From Perkinsela sp. pyNocScin1 (Eukaryota; Euglenozoa; Kinetoplastea; Prokinetoplastida; Perkinselidae): a stretch of 64,000 nucleotides of DNA. The stretch spans positions 1,054,001 through 1,118,000 of the forward strand of contig CAXHTR010000005.1 in the NCBI GenBank assembly GCA_964019655.1. The letters are read 5' to 3'. A program made the position numbers and the translations under genes. Positions 39,999-50,947 of the stretch are shown here, in pieces. Position 1 is the first letter of the stretch. Each line of letters starts with the position of its first letter. Below the pieces are notes generated by a model. It had not been told where the DNA came from. It worked only from the letters and a program-made list of their open reading frames with translations, and searched no databases.

Positions 39999-40920
39999 GC
40001 TTATTTCTAAAAATTGAAGATTTAGAAATAGGGTCAGAAATCTGAGGCTAAGTAGAAACCCAGAAACTAGATGATGAAGCTTTTCAATCTAAGAAGAAAG
40101 AAAGTAATCTATGTATCTCAGATGTAGTCTTTAGAAGCATCAGAATGAGCATCAACACTCATTACTATTCCATATGATTGGAGCTGATGAATGAGAGATC
40201 TTCCCGAAGATACATCAGGAACTCAAAAGTCTTTCAAGAATTTAGGCCCTAAAATTTTTTAGTCGCTGTGCAATCTCATTTCGGAAGAGAAAACTTTTGT
40301 AGAAAGCCTAGCTAAATTTTCCATAATTTCCAGCGTCTTAATTTGCATTACACGGAACTCAAACGAAGAGATACTACTCGTCGAAACTTCTATGAGCTGA
40401 TTTACCTATTCTCGAATTCGCTATCAAATTTTAATCTGTATATTTGGAATACCTCGTTTCTCGAAAGTTTTGGCTTATAATTTTACTTGATAGCTTTTAT
40501 CATTACATAGCGTGAGTGCATAACTTGATAGCTCTTATCATTGAAAATATCACCTCACCCAGAACTTCATATGATTATAAACTCTCTGGTAGAGGTTGTG
40601 GCTACGGTTGGCTTTTCAAATCTCGCTGAGCAAAAGTAGATTGACCTCAGTTTGTAAGTTATATCGGCTAAGACTGTCAGATATTGCAACTGAAGCGAAA
40701 TAAGGTCTACGTGCTAAAATACGTGCCTACTATTCCTTCTTTAGTCGAATCGAATGCTTGAAGCCTCAGTAATAAGAACTGGTTCGTTCCTTCTGCAAGG
40801 GGTAATGATGATTCGCACGGTATCTTTGTGGCAAGACAAAGCACGCTTCTGCGCCAAGCACTCGGTCAAACAGAATTGTTTCGTGGTTTTCCATATTCCC
40901 GTTTCATTTCTGCAAATTTT
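39999..40920. other. Divergent strand-switch region
   Basis: The minus block ends and the plus block begins here. No tRNA, long ORF or LRR relic is recognised. A short direct repeat of 'ttgatagct(t/c)ttatcatt' occurs at about 40488 and 40528. Confidence 0.5.
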
Positions 40921-41477
40921 GAAAATGTGACTGGAGAGGCATAGGTTGTGTAGAAGGTGTTTCTACTAGTATTGCAATGGACATCAAAGGGGCAATGGTT
41001 CCTTCCCTTGATATAGGGTGGCTTCCCTTAGGAATACAAGTTGTGCATCTTCACAATTTCTCACTCGTCAATGGTTTCGCCATGGAAATTCTTCCCCGAG
41101 AACTAAGCTATCTCTACATAAATTCATGCACCGCAAGCCGATCGATGATTTACCGGCTAAACTTTAACAATTTTCCAACTCATATGGAAGAATTTCATTT
41201 ATTGTATGGTTGGCTTGCTGGGACGGTTGATCTGCGTCATTTACCACAGTCAATGAGCATTGTACACATTGTGCATCCAAATTTGGACCACGTGATCATA
41301 GACTGGAATACGCTTCCGCAGAGTGTCACATCACTTTTACTTTGCCGCGGTCAATCGCAAAAGGTGCGAATCGTCGCTGTAGGAGTCCCGACAATCGAAG
41401 TAAAAAGTAGTCATATTGGCGACGCGTCAGGGTCAAAATACTATCAAGAGCAGTGCAAAGCGCTTTTCAGTTTTTAA
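40921..41477 (+). pseudogene. Type B LRR gene lacking its 5' part
   Basis: The open frame from ATG 40977 encodes MDIKGAMV and LRRs to 41477 (GWLPLGIQVVHLHN, ILPRELSYLYINSC, NFPTHMEEFHLLYGW, HLPQSMSIVHIVHP). In the same frame directly upstream are the cap codons KCDWRGIGCVEGVSTSIA, preceded by a TGA. No leader was found in the right frame. So this is a 5'-damaged gene rather than a genuine short protein. Confidence 0.65.
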
Positions 41478-41606
41478 GATTTCTATCCCATGATGCGAAT
41501 TTAGAGTTTTGCATTCATTTGCTTTTAGTTTGATTGATGACATGACCGGATTCTTTCGAAAAGAGCGCTGATATTTATTCTTACTACCTCACCTTTCAAT
41601 ACTCCA

Positions 41607-42467
41607 ATGCTATTGTTTCTTCAAGCCATCGGCGCTCTCATCGGTCGCCCAGACCGCAAAACGCTCTCCCAGCAGATGATGATGGAGCTATGCGTCGAAC
41701 AACTTACGGATAGCGCGAAAAAGCAGTTCCAATACCGAGATGGTACTTTCATGGATGTATGCGACTGGCCCGACGTTGAGTGTAATCATCTTGATCAAGT
41801 GGAGCTCTTTACGCCTTGTCGCCTCGCTGGCACAATCGCGCTTGATTTCTTTCCGAGTAGTATTGTGGTCATCGATATAGCCAGGCATGAGCTGGAGGGA
41901 ACAATGCAGACGATGATGCTGCCGGGTTCTTTGACTGAAATGAACTTTGAGGAGAATCTGCTCGAGGGCCCTGTTGATATGACGGCTTTCCCCCAGAAGC
42001 TCATACACATTGACATATCGATGAACTCTTTCTCCGCGAGCCTGAACTTAACTCATCTGCCAGAGCAGCTCATAACCCTCGACGCATCCAAAAACAAATT
42101 TTCGGGGAATATTTTGCTCACGCAACTCCCGAAAACCCTTCTCAGTCTCAATATTGCACACAATCAGATTTGTGGCAGCGTTCAGCTCGATAAACTCCCT
42201 GCAGGTATGACCGACCTGTTTCTCGAAGATAACCTGCTCAGCGGGCCCTTGTACTTCGATGACCTTCCGGAAAATCTTGGAGAGCTCCATCTCGACGGAA
42301 ACGCATTTTCGGGGGAAGTTCGCTTCAGCAACTCCCATCCGTCCTTGTACGCGCTACATCTCCAGTGCAATAAGCTGCAAGGGACTGCGTACATCCACAA
42401 AGAGATGCAGCGAAAGATCTTTCTTGTGGGCAACCAAATTGTTCGAGTCGCAGATGTGAATGAGTAA
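41607..42467 (+). CDS. Secreted LRR protein, type A
   Basis: This encodes 286 residues (context ctccaATG). Leader MLLFLQAIGALIGRPD. 'LSQQMMMELCVEQL', cap VCDWPDVECNHLDQV, six LRRs (GNILLTQLPKTLLSLNIAHN). The end, NQIVRVADVNE, stops in the middle of where VVDENG normally lies, so the C-cap is truncated by a few residues. Confidence 0.87.
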   Translation: MLLFLQAIGALIGRPDRKTLSQQMMMELCVEQLTDSAKKQFQYRDGTFMDVCDWPDVECNHLDQVELFTPCRLAGTIALDFFPSSIVVIDIARHELEGTMQTMMLPGSLTEMNFEENLLEGPVDMTAFPQKLIHIDISMNSFSASLNLTHLPEQLITLDASKNKFSGNILLTQLPKTLLSLNIAHNQICGSVQLDKLPAGMTDLFLEDNLLSGPLYFDDLPENLGELHLDGNAFSGEVRFSNSHPSLYALHLQCNKLQGTAYIHKEMQRKIFLVGNQIVRVADVNE

Positions 42468-43061
42468 ATACATATAGCTGAGAAGTGATTCATAAAGAAT
42501 TTTTATCGTTATGCGTTCGTGGCTCCTCCGAGTCATCTTACAGTGTTTTTAATTTTTGCTTGCTAAAATCACTGATGTGCGGCCGGACAGCCCTTCAACC
42601 CTCATGATGTACACACGTACTGATCTAGAACTTCTCAGCCTACGAAGAAATTTGGCAGACTGGGCCCAATTTATGCTTCCGAATTTGTCTGACCCCATTT
42701 TCGGGCTCAAAGATCGCAACAGACCCAATTTACTCGAGGTTACATATGGGTAGCTCTTTGGAAAGTGGAAATCGCAGCCTGATATCCGAAAAATATGCGA
42801 ATGACCCCCTAAAATGTCTCATTGGAAATTCTGAGAAATTCTGAACTGATCCATTGAATGACGCGCGAGCTCTGGAGTTCCATTTTTCTCTCAAATCATC
42901 ACTATTTGCACCGTTTTCTCAATTTCTGAGACATCTTCTCAACTTTCCGAGACAAGTATCATCAATACCATATGATTGGATGAGACGTATGGACTTTCCA
43001 TTGAACGCAATGTACAACGACGTTAGTGAACTTTCCATCAGTTTCTTTCATTAACTACTTG
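42468..43061. other. Intergenic region
   Basis: No gene supported. A 65-codon ORF around 42556-42753 begins with TTG and has no family motif. Confidence 0.35.
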
Positions 43062-43832
43062 ATGCACGCGCTCATACGCAACTTTGCGCTTTTTGCTGCA
43101 GCAGACACCACTGACATCAGGTACATGCAGCAAACATGCATGGACTGCTTCTAAGCACCCGCTCAATTCTTTCCGGACCGGACTTTTCCCAATCTTTGGC
43201 AGCATTTTACAAAGGGCGCCATAGGAGGTAACATATGCACCTTCAAGGGCATAACGTGTACGAACGCTGGCGCAATCAAATTTATGCATGCTGACATGGC
43301 CGAGGGGGAGAAAAGGTTATCTCATGAAACCGATGACCCAATCGTCGACATGGCGTGGCTGCCACCAACAGCAGTCGCTGTGAGTATCGTTCGAACCTAT
43401 ATGCTGAACGGCTGGCGCGTCGAGTATATCCCACGGAACATTCGGCTCTTTCGGCTGCAGCACTGTCGGTCGATCAAGGCAATAGCCGATGGTAAAGAAA
43501 TTCTGAATACAGTAGACCTCCAGAGCCTGCCACGCCGAATGGAGGAGCTGTATATCGTTGGTGGGTGGTTCAGGGGTAGGACAGTCATCGCTAACCTCCC
43601 GGAAAAGATGCGCATTCTCTGCATCTCACACGCCAAATTCAAAGAGGCACACGTCGACTACCAGGCAATACCAAGGAGCGCCAAGCTCATCGCAGTCACG
43701 CGAATGGAGAAGAATATGAAGGTGCGCATCCATCCGATAGGAGAGACAACGCGGGATGTCCCGGTGACAGGCTCACGAGCGGCTGCTGAGCGATACTTGG
43801 TTGGACTTGGGAAGGCCTACGTACTCAAGTAA
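43062..43832 (+). pseudogene. Type B LRR gene interrupted by one in-frame TAA
   Basis: ATG 43062 opens the leader MHALIRNFALFAAADTTDIR and the helical MQQTCMDCF, then TAA (43152-43154). The same frame continues APAQFFPDRT, the cap ICTFKGITCTNAGAIKF and, after a secondary ATG at 43284, a complete LRR region (MAWLPPTAVAVSIV, SLPRRMEELYIVGGW, NLPEKMRILCIS) with a basic end. Only one lesion is visible in 256 codons. If the TAA is real and not read through, the ATG at 43284 could only give a leaderless protein. Confidence 0.75.
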
Positions 43833-43939
43833 ATCGAGGGCTTACGAATATTGGAAGCTACTCTGAAGTCTGTACGATTGGCGCATTACAAATTAGAAAG
43901 TTTCATCAGTACCTTTTTTTGAAGATTAAAAAAGTAAAA

Positions 43940-45280
43940 ATGCACGATTTACTCCTCCAGCTTCAAGCCGCTGATGACAAGCATCTTAGCCGCCTCGACC
44001 CGTCGCTCCTTTCACAGCAAGCCCTGATGGAAATTGTCGTCGATGGCTTCGCAAACAAGGACGCATTCCAGGATGAACACGGAAACTACACTGACTTCAG
44101 CACATGGCATTGTGTGAAATGTAACAAAGAAGGCGAGGTAAGCGAAATATCAGCGCTCTATTCACAGCAAGACCAAGACGCACGAAAAGTTCCACTACTC
44201 GTGCACTTTCTGCCTCGATCACTTACCCGTTTGAGGTTTAATAACCTGAATTTTGCTGGATCGCTTAGCGTTCGTGATCTTCCATCTGACTTAAACTATC
44301 TCTATATAGGAAGGTGTGGTCTCGAAGGTACCGTTGATTTTGCGCGTTTGCCCTGCGCACTTGAAGTTCTTGACTTACATGGGAACAGTTTTACCGGGAG
44401 TTTAGAAATGCAGATCTTCCATGATTCGCTTAAAGACGTCTCGCTCTGCGGAAACCTATTTTCTGGGACGCTGTGCTTCGCGAACTTACCGGTATCGCTC
44501 GAGAAATTGAATCTTCGCACTAATCAACTCTGTGGCGAAATTCGCTTGACCAAATTACCAGATGGTCTACGAGCCATTTACATTTCGGGAAATCTTTTTG
44601 AAGGGGAGGTTCTTATCGAACCTGATGCGCTCAATCTCCAAGAGCTTGACATTCTACGAAACAAAGTATGCGGATCTCCACCGCTCAAAAAGCTTCCGAA
44701 TGTAACAAGTTTTCGCGCGAGTCATAACCAGATCAGCGGGAAACTTGACATAGCACAGATCTCACTCTTTGCCAATGAACTTAGGCTGGATGACAACCAT
44801 ATGTATGGTGAAGTCGATTTTTCCGCTTTTGGCAATGATATGGCCCAGCTTTCTCTCTCGAGGAACGGTTTCTCAGGGTCAGTTGCCTTCGACGATCTCC
44901 CCGAAGGTCTGACCGAACTGGATATCGCAGAAAATAGATTTCAAGGTGAAGCAAATCTGGGAAACTTGCCGGAGAACCTTGAGGAACTTGACATATCTAG
45001 CAATCGGTTCCTAGGGTCTTTGAATTTGAAAAGCCTCCCAGAGAATCTCTGGTCTTTAAGTGTGGCACGCAACAATTTTGAAGGGACCGTCGATATCTAC
45101 ACGCTACCAGGTTTGCTTGAGAGCATCGACATTTCCCACAATAAGCTTACAGGGACAATCGAAATCGATCGAATCCCAGAAACACTGCACAATCTCCAAA
45201 CGCAAGGCAACTTCATACGGAAATCGCTGCGGAGAGGTGGTCTGATCATCGACACAGAGGGAGATGAGTACTTCAATTAA
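43940..45280 (+). CDS. Long LRR protein, type A, about 14 repeats
   Basis: This encodes 446 residues; only a TTG lies upstream of ATG 43940. Leader MHDLLLQLQAADDKHLSRLD is weakly hydrophobic. 'LLSQQALMEIVVDGF', cap DFSTWHCVKCNKEGEVSEI (one CxxC). About 14 LRRs; the last seven are particularly regular (GSLNLKSLPENLWSLSVARN). The end LIIDTEGDEYFN is a short version of the C-cap. Confidence 0.88.
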   Translation: MHDLLLQLQAADDKHLSRLDPSLLSQQALMEIVVDGFANKDAFQDEHGNYTDFSTWHCVKCNKEGEVSEISALYSQQDQDARKVPLLVHFLPRSLTRLRFNNLNFAGSLSVRDLPSDLNYLYIGRCGLEGTVDFARLPCALEVLDLHGNSFTGSLEMQIFHDSLKDVSLCGNLFSGTLCFANLPVSLEKLNLRTNQLCGEIRLTKLPDGLRAIYISGNLFEGEVLIEPDALNLQELDILRNKVCGSPPLKKLPNVTSFRASHNQISGKLDIAQISLFANELRLDDNHMYGEVDFSAFGNDMAQLSLSRNGFSGSVAFDDLPEGLTELDIAENRFQGEANLGNLPENLEELDISSNRFLGSLNLKSLPENLWSLSVARNNFEGTVDIYTLPGLLESIDISHNKLTGTIEIDRIPETLHNLQTQGNFIRKSLRRGGLIIDTEGDEYFN

Positions 45281-46044
45281 AGCGAAGCGCTTGAAATCAT
45301 TGCGTTAAACGATATCAAAGATACACTTAAATAATTGAATTTATGATTCTATTCGGCTGGTCACGAACCCGAGCGAAAGAGATGCCTATTTTGGCTTTTT
45401 TCATTCGTAATTTTTTCATGGCGAAGTAAGATCTTATGCTATAAAGTTGAGGACTGCCTGCGTACTTACACTTCATCTCTCGATGAGGTTTCTCAAGAAG
45501 AACGGACATAAAAACTTGAAAACTAGGCTTTGACAAGAACCCCGTATTTTTAGACTTCCTTTCAAGATAATGTACATACCGTAAATCAAGGGTTCTCAAA
45601 AGGTGGCCTCAGGGACTTGTCAGGTGGCCCTGATGAGAAGCAAGTGAGGAGGAATTGAGGAGGATGTATTGGAATCTCACCTAGATAAGGACTACCCTGG
45701 AGTCCCTGGGACTTTTTATTTGGGAAAAGGTGGCCCAGGGCCCAATACTGTAAGAACTCCTGCCGTAAAGAAATAAGTTGCGCTTCAGATGAATCCGCAA
45801 GAACTACATTAAGCAGCATTACAGTTCAGTCCCCTGATTCATTTATCCATGTGACGAATCCCTTTGCAAGATTCAATCATGCCAATACAGAGACTAAGAA
45901 AGCACCAAGAGGGCATCCTTACATTGTATTCTTACAAAAAAAGTATCATTCCTCTTACCTTCTCTCAGCCATTCAGATCCGAATACTCTTCATTGACGCA
46001 TAGATTTGATGTTTCTTTCTTCAATTTTAAAAACTTCAAATCAA
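45281..46044. other. Intergenic region with a short MITE
   Basis: Apart from the element at 45587-45762 nothing is recognised. A minus-strand 77-codon ORF here lies mostly inside the MITE and is not credible. Confidence 0.4.
45587..45762. mobile_element. Short hAT-like MITE, degenerate
   Basis: This is 176 bp with imperfect inverted ends (left CAAGGGTTCTCAAAA; right end reversed CAGGAGTTCTTAC). Flanking 8-mers CCGTAAAT (45579-45586) and CCGTAAAG (45763-45770) match at 7 of 8. Ends of the form CA(A/G)GG(G)TTCTCAA and 8-bp duplications are hallmarks of hAT elements. Internally it repeats GGTGGCC. No coding capacity. Confidence 0.6.
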
Positions 46045-46896
46045 ATGTTTGCGCTCGCCATTACTCTGCTCGGCGCGGATATCGGCCTCGGCAAGATGGA
46101 CCCATCAATGCTCAGCGACCAAGACCGGATGGAGCTCTTTGTGGCGAACTTGGCTGGCAAGTACCTCGCTCATTTTCAAACCCAAGACGGCACATTTCTC
46201 GACATGTGCGAATGGACTGGTATGGAGTGTGACAAAGAGGGAAATATTATTGAGGTTAGCCTGCAGAGAGCATGTGATGGAACGGTGTGCCTAGACTTCT
46301 TTCCAGAAAGCGTTGACACGCTCATAATATCTTCAAACGGTTCACTGGAAGGGACACTGAGCACAGCGAAGCTTCCGAATCAGCTGGAAGTATGTGATCT
46401 CGATGGGAACAATTTCGACGGGGCCATCGACATGACAAAGCTGCCCAAGGCGCTTTCTTCATTGAGTGTTGCACAGAACGATTTTTCGGGAGGACTCGAC
46501 CTCAAGGCTTTGCCTTCAGGTCTCGAAGCACTCAATGCCAGCGAAAACGGTTTTAGCGGAAGTCTTTGTCTCGATTCCCTCCCTCAATGTATGCGCACGC
46601 TCGACGTTTCCTGCAACTGCCTGAGCGGTAGCATTTCTTTCGAAAACCTCCCAGAAAGCCTCGAAGAGCTTCAAATTAGCGCCAATTCGCTCTCGGGCAT
46701 CGTAAGACTAATGAACGCAGAAAGTCTTGGGGTCATTTTTGCGCACTCGAACCTTTTTTCAGGGGAAGCCACGATACCGAGGGATTTCGCGAATCGCCAA
46801 GCGCACATCACGCTGAGTTACACAAATATCACGTCAGTGGTGGATGAGAACGGCGAAGTACACCCGAAGGAAAATACTTTTCTTACAAGCCCGTGA
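46045..46896 (+). CDS. Secreted LRR protein, type A
   Basis: This encodes 283 residues from ATG 46045 (atcaaATG). The ATG at 46006 in the same frame adds a polar stretch and is less likely. Leader MFALAITLLGADIGLGKMD. 'LSDQDRMELFVANL', cap MCEWTGMECDKEGNII, five LRRs (GGLDLKALPSGLEALNASEN). C-cap SVVDENGEVHPKENTF. Confidence 0.89.
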   Translation: MFALAITLLGADIGLGKMDPSMLSDQDRMELFVANLAGKYLAHFQTQDGTFLDMCEWTGMECDKEGNIIEVSLQRACDGTVCLDFFPESVDTLIISSNGSLEGTLSTAKLPNQLEVCDLDGNNFDGAIDMTKLPKALSSLSVAQNDFSGGLDLKALPSGLEALNASENGFSGSLCLDSLPQCMRTLDVSCNCLSGSISFENLPESLEELQISANSLSGIVRLMNAESLGVIFAHSNLFSGEATIPRDFANRQAHITLSYTNITSVVDENGEVHPKENTFLTSP

Positions 46897-47393
46897 GAGT
46901 CATTGTTTAAGCGAAGCATAAGAAGTTGAAGATGAGAATGAATCGTAAAGTATTGATAGAGTGATCTATGCTGACTCGTAAAGTTTCACTGATTCAGCTT
47001 TTTTCTTCTTTTATGATTTCAAACGGATCATAATGATGATCAAATATCAGAATGCAGGACGATCCGCATGTACAGCGATCCAAAGAACTTCCCTCTTGTA
47101 TTCAGAAAATTTTTGATAAAAGCCACTGCTACCACATCTGAGTGACCAGATCCTCCTGTCATTGAAATCAGATATCTGCATCTCACCGTAGTCACCAGGG
47201 ATCACTTTGACTGCGATCTCGTCACAGACACCGGCAGTGTCTCTGCAGAATCAGGCCCTCAGTGCCAATGCCAGGACACCCGAGTCAAATTTAGCTTGCT
47301 TGTCGATGTAGTCGACTACTGTGATGTGTCACGTAATAGTACCGCTTGAAGATTGATTTTTGTCTTTTCTCATCGTTTTCAATACATCTACAC
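46897..47393. other. Intergenic region, possible non-LRR relic
   Basis: On the minus strand at about 47040-47235 a frame of roughly 60 codons (FCRDTAGVCDEIAVKVIPGDYGEMQIS and on) is open but has no upstream ATG and no known motif. It could be an old gene fragment or chance. Confidence 0.3.
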
Positions 47394-48299
47394 ATGCATT
47401 TTCTCAGTCTCTTCTCAGCCGATTCACTTGCTGGCCGAGTCGACATCAGCGCACTACCAGACCAGGCCAGAATGGAGCTCCTAATTAGTGGGCTCGAAGC
47501 GTCCATCCGGCAGCGTATCGCTGAGTGCATGGGCGCTTACGAAAATGCCTGCTCGTGGTACTTCGTCCAGTGCGACACACAGAAGAATATCATCGAAATC
47601 AAATCGTATGAGTTCAGCACAGCTGGCCACATCGATCTCCACTTTGTTCCAGATACAGTCATCAAGCTTGCCCTATCGAACAGCCACATCGGCTATCTCC
47701 CTGGTATTCAGAAACTGAGCGGAACGATTCAGACAAGTCACCTCCCGCACCTACTCGAGTGGCTGAGCCTCTCGTACAACGAATTTTATGGGGTCATCAA
47801 CATGCAAAGCGTACCACAGCATCTGAAGCACTGCAGCTTCGAAAGCAATCGACTCAGTGGCAGCGTAGATCTCACGAAACTGCCCCAGGGACTCCAAATT
47901 TTGAACCTGGCAGCGAACAAATTCAGTGGAAGTGTTGTGCTCACTGAGCTGCCGGAAGCGATGGAGTTTCTGTCAGTCCGGCACAATATGCTGCGTGGGG
48001 AACTTTCGTTCGATCATCTGCCCAAGCGCCTGAAGCGACTGTACGTCAATGAAAACGGGTTTCGGGGCGATTTTGTATTTTTAGAGAGGCACCCTGACCT
48101 CATACTTCGGGCAGATGGCAACGCTTTCAAGGAGAAGGCCACAGTGCGGGCCAGTGGCCACCCACAGATATCGCTGAATGATACGGCTGTGGAGGATGTC
48201 GTTGACCAGAATGGCGAGAGGCACATGTTTGCTCAGGCAATGATGAGTGGCCAGTGGTACGTCGAATGGGCGGAGGATGAAGAGGCTGACAGATGTTGA
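47394..48299 (+). CDS. Secreted LRR protein, type A
   Basis: This encodes 301 residues; ATG 47394 is the first ATG of the open frame. Leader MHFLSLFSADSLAGRVD. 'ALPDQARMELLISGL', cap ACSWYFVQCDTQKNI, five LRRs (GSVVLTELPEAMEFLSVRHN). C-cap DVVDQNGERHMFAQAM, then an acidic tail WAEDEEADRC. Last plus-strand gene before the second convergent switch. Confidence 0.88.
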   Translation: MHFLSLFSADSLAGRVDISALPDQARMELLISGLEASIRQRIAECMGAYENACSWYFVQCDTQKNIIEIKSYEFSTAGHIDLHFVPDTVIKLALSNSHIGYLPGIQKLSGTIQTSHLPHLLEWLSLSYNEFYGVINMQSVPQHLKHCSFESNRLSGSVDLTKLPQGLQILNLAANKFSGSVVLTELPEAMEFLSVRHNMLRGELSFDHLPKRLKRLYVNENGFRGDFVFLERHPDLILRADGNAFKEKATVRASGHPQISLNDTAVEDVVDQNGERHMFAQAMMSGQWYVEWAEDEEADRC

Positions 48300-48974
48300 A
48301 GACAAATATTCAGCGTCGATTGGCTTCGGTTTCCGAGACATTTATGCTTGAAAGCGTCGGACACAAAAATCTCAGGTAAGCTCTGAAAAAAAACATACAT
48401 GGGTTTTACCCATGCAGTCTCCATTGATTCGTAACCACTGATAAAGAAACTGATATGCGTGATATCCAGCCCTGGACTGAACGGGGTAATTCACCCAAAC
48501 AGGGTAACAGCGAACTTTCCGACTGAGACCGTCACCCCGAAATTTTCCCGATTTTTCATGCACTGACTCACTTGGGCTTATCATAATTTCAAATTATGAT
48601 ACCAAAAGTCGGCGTTGTACAGGCCTTTTCTGTGTCCATTGGGTAATTAACACTATCGTCACCCATAGCTTTGGGTAACGGGTCACAAATTCGCTCCAGG
48701 GCTGGTGTAATCATTCGCTTATTATGTTTCAAACATTTTTATCAATTTCCAAGTCGAATTTTGCATCAATTTATTAAGAATGTGCCGTGAAACCGAAGTT
48801 CACGACTATAGATAGAGGGACCATGCTGATTCTTTCTCTTGAGACGCTGAGAATCAAACATTTTTAACATAAATCAACCATCGAGTGAAAAGTTTGTTTT
48901 GCATCACTCGATTCACACCCAAGTCCAACATATGATATTAAATTTTCATTTCTCTCACGAACAACCCGGGTATT
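48300..48974. other. Second convergent strand-switch region
   Basis: This lies between the 3' ends of plus and minus blocks. No gene. A short palindrome (ataatttcaaattat) lies near 48582. Confidence 0.45.
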
Positions 48975-49796
48975 TTACACGATAGGTAGCTTATTACCAT
49001 ATTTATCAAACTGACGCAGCAGCTCAGTCCAAGGAATGCCTCTCTCATCGACAACATCTTCCAAATCTTTATAGTCAGCGCGAAGCTTGGGAAGTACCTG
49101 CGATGAAACGAGGGCGCTCCCGGTGAACAAGTTGCCGCAGATATCGATCGACGAGATATTCGCTGGAGGACTGACGATCTCCAATGTGCCTGTTAGCTCG
49201 TTATTTTCCAGATAAAGATACTTCATGCCTTTTGGAAGATAATTCAAATCAATTTCCCCAGAAAAATGATTATTCGAGAGATTGAGCTGACAGATCTTCT
49301 CAGTAAGATACTTGAGATTAATTCTTCCCGAGAGACTATTTTGCGACAGATCAAGAATCCCAAGAGACATCGGAAGGTGATCAAGGCAAATGCTTCCCGT
49401 CAGGCTGTTCACCTTCAGTGAAAGGCATTGAATCGTCTTTGGAAGTCGTGTCAGGCAGCAGCTTCCCGATACGCCAGAGGACTCCGCACGAAAGATCGTC
49501 ATTGCAGGTGGGAGGTAGCGAAGGTCGAGGGACCCGTGAATTTTTACGCTCTCGAGAACAAAAATATGTAGGCTTCGGGGAAGCGCTGCAATGTCATTTT
49601 CAACAAAGTCCAGAGCAAAATCTGGATCCGGAAGCTCTGGGGGTACAATCAAAAAGAATTCGAGTGCTGCGGGTAGATATTTAAAGGAAACTTCACCTAT
49701 TAAGTGCATCTTATATTCTGCATCCCATTCGATATCTGTGACCTTTCGGCGACCATTGCACTGCACGCCTTTCCACTTACAGACATCCGTGTAGGC

Positions 49797-50947
49797 CAGG
49801 GGTCGGCAAACTTTTTTTTGGCCATACCCCCGCGTCCCCACGACCCCCCAAAAAATCCAGGCTTTCCGGTCCGCGTCCCCGCAGACTAGCTGGATTTTTT
49901 GGGGGGCCGAAATTTTTGCCGCCCCGACCCTCCGGGCCGGGGCGGCGGGTCTGCCTTCAGAATTCAAGTCAAACTTTCGCAAGATCCGAGCTTGCCGGCA
50001 CGCCCCTTCGGGACGGGCCGGCAGTCTGTTCTCCGAGCGAAGCTGAAAAATCAATCGTTCATTAGATTTACTTAAAAAACAAAATCTTTTTACACTCGCA
50101 GATATATTTTACTCACGATATTCTAACTCAAGGATTACAAGTCAGTGCCTCCGTATCGATATCTATGCCGATGATATTCTCTAAATTTCATGATGGGAGA
50201 ATACTATTTTAAGAAGAAAATCTAGTGAAATTCGAATCTGCATGATGATATAGTGATTTAAACCTTAGGTGAGGTGTATCGTCATGCTTTGGATCCATAT
50301 TTCTAGGACAGCCACAGAAATATAGTAACTAGAATGCGTAAATGCTGCATGCTTATGCTTATCAAAACATTAGCAGCATCGTTTTTCCACTCATCTAAAT
50401 TAGTCAGTTACTCTTGATCAATATAATTCTTGAGGGGCATCATAGCAAAGAAACTTTGAGTAAAATTTTCTCAGTAATGTTCAGATAAGGAGCTCATGCC
50501 CCATGAATCCCACTCCAAAATAAGCTAAGTAACACTGGATCGAAAAGTCCTATTACTTAGTAAACCTGAGCACACAAGTCTTCTTGCATGATGGTTATAT
50601 CAAGCATTTTCAAACATAAAAGATCATTCATTCCAGAGAAAAACGAACAAAGCCACACTAGAGCTGTGCTAGACACTTTACACAACGTCACTTGCAGAAG
50701 CCCCTTTTTCTCAACAAATCATAAATTATGATGTCCAAAGAGTCGTTTTACAGCTCCTTCCTTCGTCATAGGCGGCGCTCTTTCAAAAGAAAAAACTCGA
50801 AAATTTTTCACCCCCCCCCCTCCTCCACAGGGAGGGTCGCCCGCACGGCAAAATTTTCGCGTTTTCTCGGTTTTCGGGGACGCGAAAATTTTGCCGTGCG
50901 GGCGCGTCCCCGTTCCGGGGACGCGTCCCACACTTTGCCGACCCCTG
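49797..50947. mobile_element. hAT-like non-autonomous element, 1151 bp
   Basis: The ends are inverted copies of CAGGGGTCGGCAAA (14 bp perfect) and the flanks are perfect 8-bp direct duplicates GTGTAGGC (49789-49796, 50948-50955). Both features are diagnostic of the hAT superfamily. The outer 250 and 150 bases are GC-rich and the central part AT-rich. There is no transposase ORF. A perfect 24-bp inverted repeat with a 19-base loop (50838-50861 / 50881-50904) lies near the right end, and a GC-rich hairpin near 49992-50025. Confidence 0.87.
50838..50904. repeat. Perfect 24-bp inverted repeat (hairpin) inside the hAT-like element
   Basis: Arms 50838-50861 and 50881-50904 are exact reverse complements, starting CGCCCGCACGGC, loop 19 bases. 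Subterminal hairpins are common in hAT-type MITEs. Confidence 0.8.

Noticed and set aside
40770-40800. Possible tRNA B-box (ggttcgttcc) in a strand-switch region
   Set aside because: The flanks do not form a T stem and no A-box or acceptor stem is found.
45586-45819. 77-codon minus-strand ORF
   Set aside because: It mostly covers the MITE, is rich in low-complexity proline/glycine, and has no homologous motif.
49797-50947. Spliceosomal intron in the A2 gene
   Set aside because: The boundaries are CAGGGG...CCCCTG with an 8-bp target duplication rather than GT-AG.
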